Assembly (NCBI GenBank): GCA_016763595.1
Contig: JAESTN010000101.1
Location: 1-5,402 of the forward strand
Length of the DNA stretch: 5,402 bases
Reading direction: 5' to 3'
DNA from: Flavobacteriaceae bacterium
GTDB taxonomy: Bacteria > Bacteroidota > Bacteroidia > Flavobacteriales > Flavobacteriaceae
The notes below the pieces were generated by a model. It searched no databases, had not been told where the DNA came from, and was given only the letters and a program-made list of their open reading frames with translations. This document shows positions 1 through 5,402 of the stretch, piece by piece; positions within the stretch are counted from its first letter, which is position 1; each line of letters begins with the position of its first letter. The translations under genes were made by a program, and so were the position numbers.

Positions 1-1269
1 ATAATTGTTATTTATGTGTTGTTGGGAGTCTTTGTGAGCTTAGTTTTTGGTGCTGATGCATTGAATGCGTTGTCAACAAATGTTTGGTTCAATCTGGTTT
101 TCTTCTTATTGTTAATCATTTTTGCAGTTTCGTTTTTGGGAGCTTTTGAAATTATGTTACCAAACTCTTGGGCAAACAAAGTAGATGCCCAAGCAGATAG
201 AGGTGGTTTTGTCGGGATCTTTTTTATGGCATTAGCTTTAGCGATTGTGTCTTTTTCTTGTACGGGTCCAATAGTAGGGACATTGTTGGTAGAAGCCGCA
301 TCAGGAGGAAGTCAATTGGGCCCAATCATTGGAATGTTAGGGTTCTCTTTAGCAATCGCATTGCCGTTTGCATTGTTTGCAGCCTTCCCGGGATGGTTAA
401 ACTCCTTACCAAAATCTGGTGGATGGTTAAATACGGTAAAAGTAGTTTTAGGGTTTTTAGAATTAGCCTTGGCATTTAAGTTCTTATCAAATGCAGATTT
501 AGTATTGGATTTACACATTTTAGAAAGAGAAGTATTTATTGCTATTTGGATTGCCATTTTTGGAGCCTTGGCATTTTACTTATTCGGAAAAATACAATTA
601 CCACACGATAGTCCACTAAAACATATTTCAGTTGGGAGATTGAGTTTAGGGTTGATAGTGATGACTTTTACCATTTATATGATCCCAGGTTTATGGGGAG
701 CGCCTTTGAATTTAATTAGTGCTTTCCCTCCACCACAACATTATAGTGAATCTCCTTATGGAGTTGGGTATATGAAGTTAGGAAGTGGAGCAGCACATTC
801 AGACATTCCAGAGGGTGCACATTTAATGGCGCCACATGATATTTTAGCATTTAATGATTATGATACAGGATTGGCCTATGCAAAAAAAGTAGGGAAACCA
901 GTACTGATAGATTTTACAGGAAAAGCATGTGTAAACTGTAGAAAGATGGAACAAAACGTTTGGGTAAAACCAAAGGTGTTAAAGATGTTAAAGAATGATG
1001 TGATTTTGATTTCATTGTATGTGGATGATAAAAGACCATTACCGGCAAATGAAGTTGTAGATTCAAAACTAAGACCAGGGAAGAAATTAAAATACATTGG
1101 TCAAAAATGGAGCGAATTACAAACCATAAAATACAAAACAAATACACAACCCATGTATGTGTTAATGGATCATAATGAGAATAACTTAATAGCTCCTGTA
1201 GCCTATACTCCAGATGTAGATACCTATCATGCTTGGTTAATCAAAGGAGTACAAAACTTTAAGAAATAG
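1..1269 (+). CDS. DsbD/CcdA-family thiol:disulfide interchange protein with C-terminal thioredoxin domain (5'-truncated)
   Basis: Inner-membrane reductant conduit that carries electrons from cytoplasmic thioredoxin to periplasmic or cytochrome-c-maturation thiol proteins. The reading frame is open from the first base, so the true start and the N-terminal part, including the first transmembrane redox cysteine expected in the family, lie upstream. Counting from the first codon, about seven hydrophobic segments lie between residues 1 and 236. The motif SFSCTGP, with Cys87, matches the second membrane redox cysteine of DsbD, and PKSGGW followed by a hydrophobic helix matches the segment after it. 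Residues about 285-422 form a thioredoxin-like domain with the redox motif CVNC (Cys310 and Cys313) in the context GKPVLIDFTGKACVNCRKME, and a probable cis-proline at 384 (NTQPMY). An extra stretch at about 345-375, between the central strand and the cis-proline, is to my recollection common in Bacteroidota homologues. The gene ends with TAG and is followed at once by a terminator. The family is clear; the exact partner proteins are unknown. Confidence 0.9.
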   Translation: MIVIYVLLGVFVSLVFGADALNALSTNVWFNLVFFLLLIIFAVSFLGAFEIMLPNSWANKVDAQADRGGFVGIFFMALALAIVSFSCTGPIVGTLLVEAASGGSQLGPIIGMLGFSLAIALPFALFAAFPGWLNSLPKSGGWLNTVKVVLGFLELALAFKFLSNADLVLDLHILEREVFIAIWIAIFGALAFYLFGKIQLPHDSPLKHISVGRLSLGLIVMTFTIYMIPGLWGAPLNLISAFPPPQHYSESPYGVGYMKLGSGAAHSDIPEGAHLMAPHDILAFNDYDTGLAYAKKVGKPVLIDFTGKACVNCRKMEQNVWVKPKVLKMLKNDVILISLYVDDKRPLPANEVVDSKLRPGKKLKYIGQKWSELQTIKYKTNTQPMYVLMDHNENNLIAPVAYTPDVDTYHAWLIKGVQNFKK

Positions 1270-1277
1270 AATTCCAT

Positions 1278-1314
1278 AAAAAAAACCTCAACATCTGTTG
1301 AGGTTTTTTTATTT
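1278..1314. terminator. Bidirectional rho-independent terminator between convergent genes
   Basis: A perfect 7-bp stem, CCTCAAC (1286-1292) and GTTGAGG (1297-1303), encloses the tetraloop ATCT. It has eight A residues on its left (1278-1285) and seven T residues on its right (1304-1310), so each strand reads as a hairpin followed by a U tract. The A and T tracts can also pair and lengthen the stem. It starts 9 bp after the stop codon of the DsbD-like gene and lies about 15-25 bp past the stop codon of the response-regulator gene, so it can end both convergent transcripts. Confidence 0.9.
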
Positions 1315-1328
1315 GGGATAAATAGCTA

Positions 1329-2036
1329 TTAGGTGTTTAATATCGTTTGTTTACTAACGGCTAAATATTTTCTTCCAATTGGTATTCTTTTAGTTCCAAT
1401 TTCTATAGAGTTTCCTTCTACAGAATCAACCTTGTCAATTGAAATCGTAAATGATCTATGAATGCGTAAGAATTTATCTTGAGGCAATTCTTCGGTTAAG
1501 CTTGTAAGAGATTTATGGACTAAATAATTATCTGTTAATGTAAATATTTTGATATAATCTTTTAAGCTTTCTATATATAAAATGTCTTCATAATTTATCT
1601 TAACCAGCTTTTTATCTACTTTTAAAAAGATATATGAATCATTGGCATCTGACGTTTCTGATTTTCCTTCTTTTTGTTGCGCTATTTTCTGTGTAATCTT
1701 GTTAATAGATTTTAAAAACCGATTAAAAGGGATTGGCTTTACCAGATAATCCAATACATTTAAATCAAAACTTTCAACAGCATATTCTCTATAGGCAGTC
1801 GTAATTACAATATTGGATTTTAATTCGACACTTTTGATGAATTCTAAGCCATTCATTTTAGCCATGTTTATGTCTAGAAAAATAGCCTCTATATTTTCTT
1901 CTTCTATAAGAGGTAAAGCAGAAATAGGGTTGTTAAAAGTACCCGCGATTTCAAAATTTTGAAACTCTTTTAAATGACTTTCTATTACTTTAATAGCTAA
2001 TGGTTCGTCATCAATAATTATGCATTTTATTTTCAT
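1329..2036 (-). CDS. LytTR-family (LytR/AlgR-type) DNA-binding response regulator
   Basis: Cytoplasmic transcription regulator, 235 residues, the usual size for this family. Residues 1-120 are a receiver domain: the acidic pocket is Asp9, Asp10 and Glu11 (IIIDDEP), the phosphoacceptor is Asp55 (FLDINM), the switch threonine is Thr80 (VITTAY), and the conserved lysine before cis-proline is Lys100-Pro101 (YLVKPI). A charged linker at about 118-132 leads to a LytTR DNA-binding domain (about 135-233) containing IFLKVDKKLVKI, DILYIESLKDYIKI, FLRIHRSFTISI and the terminal RKY. The proline that usually follows the methionine after the phosphoacceptor (DxxMP) is alanine here (DINMAKMNG). The start is the ATG 54 bp after the upstream kinase gene, and the N-terminus fits receiver domains exactly. 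Same-strand order kinase then regulator marks them as a cognate pair in one operon. The target genes cannot be read from the protein; the divergent receptor gene is one candidate. Confidence 0.93.
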   Translation of the reverse strand: MKIKCIIIDDEPLAIKVIESHLKEFQNFEIAGTFNNPISALPLIEEENIEAIFLDINMAKMNGLEFIKSVELKSNIVITTAYREYAVESFDLNVLDYLVKPIPFNRFLKSINKITQKIAQQKEGKSETSDANDSYIFLKVDKKLVKINYEDILYIESLKDYIKIFTLTDNYLVHKSLTSLTEELPQDKFLRIHRSFTISIDKVDSVEGNSIEIGTKRIPIGRKYLAVSKQTILNT

Positions 2037-2052
2037 TGGAAAGTGCCTGTTG

Positions 2053-2062
2053 GGTAAATGTA
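2053..2062 (-). promoter_or_regulatory. Candidate internal promoter or operator, TACATTTACC, upstream of the response regulator
   Basis: In the 54-bp gap between kinase and regulator genes, the minus strand reads TACATTTACC, ending 16 bp before the regulator ATG. TACATTTA resembles the Bacteroidota -7 element TAnnTTTG except for its last base, and the identical 10-mer occurs upstream of the kinase gene. I see no good TTG -33 partner at the expected distance, so this could be a binding site or chance. Confidence 0.3.
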
Positions 2063-2090
2063 ATAAATAATAGTCAGTTCTAAAATATTA

Positions 2091-3137
2091 TTAAGTTATT
2101 GGAAAGATTAGCGTAACTGAAAAGTGTTGTTTTTTTGAGTTAACTTCTAAAACATAATTGTCTTTAAAAAGTAATTGTAACCTTCTTTCAACATTTTTAT
2201 TTCCAATACCATGTTCTTTTACTTTATTGCTAAATTGATTGAAATTGTTTGAAACCTTAAATTTTATGGTGTTGTTTGGGAGTTTTTCAAAATTGATTTT
2301 AACTTTCATGAATTTATTCTCTCGTGTACCATGCTTAAAGCAATTCTCAATAAAGGGCAAAAACAAAAGAGGAGGCACTTTCGCATTTTCAATATCACCA
2401 GAAATACTCGTTTCAACTTCAACACGATCTCCATAACGCAATCTTTCTAAGTCAATATAACTTTGAATGTATTTAATCTCATTGACCAAGCCTATTTTAG
2501 GTTCTTTTGCTTCATATAAAATATACTCCATAATCTCAGACAACTTTAAAACAATCTCCGGAGCTGCTTTTGATTTTTCTAAAATTAAAGCATATAAGTT
2601 ATTTAAGGTGTTGAAAAAAAAGTGCGGCTGAATTTGAGCTTTTAAAAACTGAAGCTCCGTTTGTAGCTGTATTGCTTCTAAGCTTTCATTTCTTTTTCTT
2701 TCATAAATCCAATCTGCAGTTAGTTTAATTGTAGTTGCTAAAGCAACATCGTAGATACCAATTAATATAACCGCTAAAATATGGTTAAAGGCATATGACG
2801 TTTGTGGTGTTTGAGATTCTGGCCACACATTTTCATTGATAAATGTAAAAATTAGTTCAGTCCTTACAACATAAAAGATGGTTAGAGAAACTAAGAAAAA
2901 GAGAATGTAACTTGGAATTTTTTTTCGGTAAACAAATCTTGGTAATAATACATAAATATGAAAGTATGCCAAAAACATACTCATAGAAACCGTTACTATG
3001 TTTGATTTAAAAGAGTACCAATAGTCTTCATAATAACTTCCCCACCTCACAACGTTTAGCAGAAAGTAACTTACCCAAAAGATAAAGTGGTATTTAAAAG
3101 GGATTTTATTATTGGTGTTTTTTAACGTGTTTGTCAT
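2091..3137 (-). CDS. LytS-type membrane sensor histidine kinase (His_kinase family, four transmembrane helices)
   Basis: Inner-membrane sensor that autophosphorylates and passes the phosphate to the regulator encoded just downstream. I chose the ATG at 3137 (348 residues); a TTG one codon earlier is also in frame. Four hydrophobic helices lie at about 15-33, 46-66, 76-96 and 119-139, with no separate large sensor domain. A charged, coiled-coil-like linker (about 142-165) follows. The phosphoacceptor motif QIQPHFFFNTLNNLYAL carries His172. The ATP-binding domain has an N box with PFIENCFKHG (Asn265) and a G box HGIGNKNVERRLQLLF (from about 309). The acidic DxGxG motif usual between them is missing: the region reads KVSNNFNQ, with Asn where Asp is expected. 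A similar Asn substitution is, as far as I recall, common in Bacteroidota members of this family. The second G-box position, usually GIGLKN, is GIGNKN. The ligand cannot be inferred. The gene lies 54 bp upstream of the regulator and is divergent from the receptor gene. Confidence 0.92.
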   Translation of the reverse strand: MTNTLKNTNNKIPFKYHFIFWVSYFLLNVVRWGSYYEDYWYSFKSNIVTVSMSMFLAYFHIYVLLPRFVYRKKIPSYILFFLVSLTIFYVVRTELIFTFINENVWPESQTPQTSYAFNHILAVILIGIYDVALATTIKLTADWIYERKRNESLEAIQLQTELQFLKAQIQPHFFFNTLNNLYALILEKSKAAPEIVLKLSEIMEYILYEAKEPKIGLVNEIKYIQSYIDLERLRYGDRVEVETSISGDIENAKVPPLLFLPFIENCFKHGTRENKFMKVKINFEKLPNNTIKFKVSNNFNQFSNKVKEHGIGNKNVERRLQLLFKDNYVLEVNSKKQHFSVTLIFPIT

Positions 3138-3167
3138 CAAAAAATATAACGTATTATCTATAATTGA

Positions 3168-3177
3168 GGTAAATGTA
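3168..3177 (-). promoter_or_regulatory. Candidate promoter element or operator, TACATTTACC, upstream of the kinase gene
   Basis: On the minus strand the sequence TACATTTACC ends 30 bp before the kinase ATG. Its first eight bases fit the Bacteroidota -7 element TAnnTTTG at all but the last position, and the spacing would give a short leader. The same 10-mer is found upstream of the regulator gene. A convincing TTG -33 element is not visible upstream, where the DNA is a run of A and T tracts. Confidence 0.35.
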
Positions 3178-3190
3178 CCAAAAAAAGAAG

Positions 3191-3236
3191 TTTTTGATGA
3201 AATTTATTTTTTTAAAGTTTTCTCATCTAAAAAAAA
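3191..3236. repeat. Imperfect inverted repeat in the divergent intergenic region
   Basis: The left arm TTTTTGATGA (3191-3200) is matched by the right arm TCATCTAAAAA (3223-3233), which reads TTTTTAGATGA on the other strand. The arms agree except for one inserted base, and the 22-nt spacer is itself almost all A and T. The repeat lies between the candidate kinase promoter and the candidate receptor promoters, so it could be an operator for a dimeric regulator or an A/T-rich upstream element. In such A/T-rich DNA it could also be chance. Confidence 0.3.
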
Positions 3237-3237
3237 T

Positions 3238-3265
3238 GTTATTCGTTGTTAATTTTGTGTTGTTT
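3238..3265 (+). repeat. Short GTTGTT-type direct repeats upstream of the receptor gene
   Basis: GTTGTTAAT (3245-3253) and GTTGTTTAT (3259-3267) differ at one base and start 14 bp apart. A weaker copy, GTTATTC, begins 7 bp earlier at 3238. LytTR-type regulators bind pairs of short direct repeats, usually spaced about two helical turns apart, so the spacing here is shorter than typical. A regulatory role is only a possibility. Confidence 0.22.
3250..3257 (+). promoter_or_regulatory. Candidate -7 element (TAATTTTG) for the receptor gene
   Basis: TAATTTTG matches the Bacteroidota -7 consensus TAnnTTTG exactly. It would give a leader of about 70 nt before the receptor ATG at 3337. The expected TTG-type -33 element is not evident about 20 bp upstream, and the motif overlaps the GTTGTT repeats. 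A rival candidate is TACATTTA at 3301-3308, closer to the start. Confidence 0.3.
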
Positions 3266-3300
3266 ATATATTAAATTTTTCTCTCTGCTGGATAAGTCTT

Positions 3301-3308
3301 TACATTTA
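3301..3308 (+). promoter_or_regulatory. Alternative -7-like element (TACATTTA) for the receptor gene
   Basis: TACATTTA ends 28 bp before the receptor ATG and repeats the 8-mer found upstream of the kinase and regulator genes, but continues AGAC instead of CC. It misses the TAnnTTTG consensus at the last base and has no clear -33 partner. Only one of this site and the one at 3250 is likely to be used, if either. Confidence 0.25.
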
Positions 3309-3336
3309 GACAGATAAACTAATTAACAATTTACTC

Positions 3337-5402
3337 ATGAAAAAAATCAAAATACTATTATTTACAGTTTTTTCACTGCTGCTATCTACTCATATGGTAG
3401 CGCAAGAAAAAAGTATTTCTGGTACAGTAACATCTAAATCTGATGGGTCTGCAATACCAGGAGTAAGTGTAGTTGTGCAAAACACTACACGTGGTACAGA
3501 AACAGATTTTGACGGAAAGTATTCAATCAAAGCTTCAGTTGGAGACGTTTTAACGTTTTCTTTTGTTGGTATGAAATCTTCTTCTGTTACAATCACATCA
3601 AATTCATCAACGATTAATGTTGCTTTAGAAGATGGAGACAATATTTTAGATGAAGTTGTAGTGACAGCTTTAGGGATTAAGAAAACAAGAAAATCCTTAA
3701 CCTATTCTGCTCAAGATATTAAAGCAGATGAATTAAATAGAGTAAAACAAACAAACCCTATTAACAGCTTGTCTGGTAAAATTGCTGGAGCTTCTATAAC
3801 TAGAAGTGCGTCTGGAGCAGGTGGGTCTGTAAAAGTTTTAATAAGAGGAAATTCTTCTATTGGAAATAATCAACCTTTATATGTTGTAGACGGTATTCCA
3901 TTATCAAATCCATCTTCTGGACAACCAGGGGATACATTTGGAGATATCAATGGAGGTAATAGAGATGGTGGAGATGCATTGTCTTTAATCAATCCAGACG
4001 ATATTGAATCTTTAACTGTATTAAAAGGAGCATCTGCTTCTGCTTTATATGGTAGTGCAGGTTTAAATGGAGTTATATTGATAACTACTAAAAGAGGGAA
4101 AAATGGAAGCTTTAAAGTGGATGTTTCTTCAAGTGTAACTGTAGAAAACCCAGCCTATATGATGGAATTTAGTGATGCAGCACAAAAAAATGTTGATGCA
4201 TTTTTACAATCTGGTGCTACATATATAAATTCATTCTCTATTTCTGGAGGTACAGAAACTGCACAAACGTATTTTTCTTATAGTAATACAATTGCAGATG
4301 GTATCATTCCAACTAATAATATGAAGCAACATACGTTCAATATAAAAGAAACGGCTCAGTTATTAGATAATAAATTAAAATTAACTGCGAGTGTAATGGG
4401 GTCTACTCAAAACTTTACCAACAGAGCAATTTCTGGATTGTATTTTAATCCACTTGTTGGTGTTTATGGATTTGATCCAGCAGCAGGAAGTTTGTCAGAT
4501 TACAAAAACTTTGAGCAATTAGATGTTTCAAGAAATATCATGTCTCAACGTTGGTTTAGAGGAACCTCTGATATAGAACAGAATCCTTTTTGGATTACAA
4601 ACAGAAATAAAAGTACAGATGCTAATACAAAAATAGTTGCATCTTTAAGCTTAGCGTACACTGTTAATGATTGGTTGTCTATTCAAACAAGAGGAACCTA
4701 TGATAAGACTACAACAGAATTTGAAAGAAAAATATACGCGACTACAGAAGCAACTTTAGCGCCTGCAAATGGTAGGTATATTGTAAATCAAAACGATTTT
4801 ACGCAATTGTATGGAGATGTTATTGCAACGATCAACACGAAATTAAATGATGATATTACTGTAAATGTAATTGCGGGAGCAAGTACAACTAGAACTACAA
4901 CAGAAACTTTAGTAGCAGATTCGGGTACAAATGGAGGATTGCAATTTGCAAATGTTTTTGCATTTCAAAACTTTAATGCAAATGCATCAGTTAACTTTAG
5001 ACAAAACTCTTATGAAATAAGAGGGAGTTCTGTTTTTGCAAGTGCAACGTTTGGATTTAAAGACAAATTATTTGTAGATATAACTGCAAGAAATGATTGG
5101 ACATCAACATTGCCAGATGCTAATAATTCATTCTTCTACCCATCTATTGGGGTTACAGGAATTATTAGTGAAATGATTGAAATGAATGAAAATATTTCTT
5201 TTGCAAAAGTAAGAATGTCTTATGCAGAAGTAGGGAATGGGTTTGGTGCAGATCAAATCACACCAAATAGATCAATTAATTTTGGTGGTGGTGTAAGCAA
5301 TACGAGTCCAGTGATTCCATTTCCAGGGACGACTCCAAAACCAGAAAGACAACGTTCTTTTGAAATTGGTACAGAATGGAAATTTTACAACAATCGTTTA
5401 GG
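3337..5402 (+). CDS. SusC/RagA-family TonB-dependent outer-membrane receptor (3'-truncated)
   Basis: Outer-membrane barrel that imports a large nutrient (glycan, peptide or similar) using TonB energy, normally with a SusD-like lipoprotein encoded just downstream, which would lie beyond the window. The frame is open for 688 codons to the window edge; family members are usually near 1000 residues, so about two thirds is present. The ATG at 3337 begins a signal peptide (KK, then a hydrophobic core, then MVAQE; cleavage probably after Ala22). Residues 26-100 are a carboxypeptidase-regulatory-like beta-sandwich (SISGTVTSKSDGSAIPGVSV, DFDGKYSI). LDEVVVTALG (104-113) links to the plug, about 118-254, with LYVVDGIPL, INPDDIESLTVLKGASASAL and the closing GVILITTKRG (245-254). 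Barrel strands follow, including SFSISGGTE and SFEIGTEW. Only about six residues separate ENPAYMMEF from NVDAFLQSG (285-293), where relatives usually carry several dozen. The leader has no Shine-Dalgarno sequence, as is common in Bacteroidota. The substrate cannot be told. It is divergent from the two-component genes. Confidence 0.93.
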   Translation, partial: MKKIKILLFTVFSLLLSTHMVAQEKSISGTVTSKSDGSAIPGVSVVVQNTTRGTETDFDGKYSIKASVGDVLTFSFVGMKSSSVTITSNSSTINVALEDGDNILDEVVVTALGIKKTRKSLTYSAQDIKADELNRVKQTNPINSLSGKIAGASITRSASGAGGSVKVLIRGNSSIGNNQPLYVVDGIPLSNPSSGQPGDTFGDINGGNRDGGDALSLINPDDIESLTVLKGASASALYGSAGLNGVILITTKRGKNGSFKVDVSSSVTVENPAYMMEFSDAAQKNVDAFLQSGATYINSFSISGGTETAQTYFSYSNTIADGIIPTNNMKQHTFNIKETAQLLDNKLKLTASVMGSTQNFTNRAISGLYFNPLVGVYGFDPAAGSLSDYKNFEQLDVSRNIMSQRWFRGTSDIEQNPFWITNRNKSTDANTKIVASLSLAYTVNDWLSIQTRGTYDKTTTEFERKIYATTEATLAPANGRYIVNQNDFTQLYGDVIATINTKLNDDITVNVIAGASTTRTTTETLVADSGTNGGLQFANVFAFQNFNANASVNFRQNSYEIRGSSVFASATFGFKDKLFVDITARNDWTSTLPDANNSFFYPSIGVTGIISEMIEMNENISFAKVRMSYAEVGNGFGADQITPNRSINFGGGVSNTSPVIPFPGTTPKPERQRSFEIGTEWKFYNNRL

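Noticed and set aside
258..1147. Short open frames at 258-479 (plus) and 312-557, 876-1097 and 914-1147 (minus) inside the DsbD-like gene
   Set aside because: They overlap a well-supported gene in other frames, have no recognisable domain and no start context; they are shadows.
16..1269. A GTG codon at 16 as the start of the DsbD-like protein
   Set aside because: The frame is open and hydrophobic from base 1, and the first membrane redox cysteine and N-terminal domain of the family are missing, so the gene is cut by the window edge rather than starting here.
2239..2436. 65-residue plus-strand open frame inside the kinase gene
   Set aside because: It lies opposite the conserved N-box region of the kinase and shows no family features of its own.
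3147..3158. Small hairpin ATAA/TTAT near the kinase start
   Set aside because: The 4-bp all-A/T stem is too weak to mean anything.
3138..3336. Small RNA, riboswitch or attachment site in the divergent intergenic region
   Set aside because: The region is mostly A/T tracts with no GC-rich stem, terminator or tRNA-like sequence; only promoter-like motifs and short repeats can be supported.
3390..3641. 83-residue minus-strand open frame over the N-terminal domain of the receptor
   Set aside because: It is antisense to a well-conserved beta-sandwich domain and linker; its composition reflects the complement of that coding sequence.
3337..5402. Possible frameshift or pseudogene in the receptor
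   Set aside because: I read every codon from 3337 to 5400 and found no stop, and family motifs stay in one frame throughout; only the window edge truncates it.

Overview
The window looks like chromosomal DNA of a low-GC, probably marine, member of the Flavobacteriaceae (Bacteroidota). The reasons are the base composition (about one third G+C by eye), start regions with A/T-rich leaders instead of strong Shine-Dalgarno sequences, a SusC/RagA-type TonB-dependent receptor with the Bacteroidota N-terminal carboxypeptidase-regulatory-like domain, and a Bacteroidota-style DsbD-like protein. The genus cannot be fixed from the sequence alone.

Layout: (1) Positions 1-1269, plus strand, hold the C-terminal 422 codons of a DsbD/CcdA-type membrane thiol:disulfide reductase with a C-terminal thioredoxin domain; its beginning lies outside the window. 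(2) A strong bidirectional hairpin terminator at about 1278-1314 separates it from the convergent operon. (3) The minus strand from 3137 down to 1329 carries a two-gene LytS/LytR-type two-component system: a four-helix membrane sensor histidine kinase (2091-3137) followed after 54 bp by its LytTR-type response regulator (1329-2036). (4) A roughly 200-bp A/T-rich divergent intergenic region (3138-3336) holds candidate promoter elements and small repeats. (5) From 3337 to the end of the window, plus strand, runs an uninterrupted but 3'-truncated SusC/RagA-family outer-membrane TonB-dependent receptor (688 codons present).

How the parts may work together: the kinase and regulator are almost certainly a cognate pair. 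Because the receptor gene is divergent from them across a short shared region, control of the receptor by this pair is a reasonable hypothesis, but nothing in the sequence proves it. The DsbD-like gene is convergent, insulated by the terminator, and probably functionally unrelated (periplasmic thiol redox).

I see no mobile element, CRISPR array, RNA gene or clearly new system. The points most worth checking are an exact 10-mer (TACATTTACC) upstream of both the kinase and the regulator genes, an imperfect inverted repeat in the divergent region, and an apparently compacted segment just after the plug domain of the receptor.
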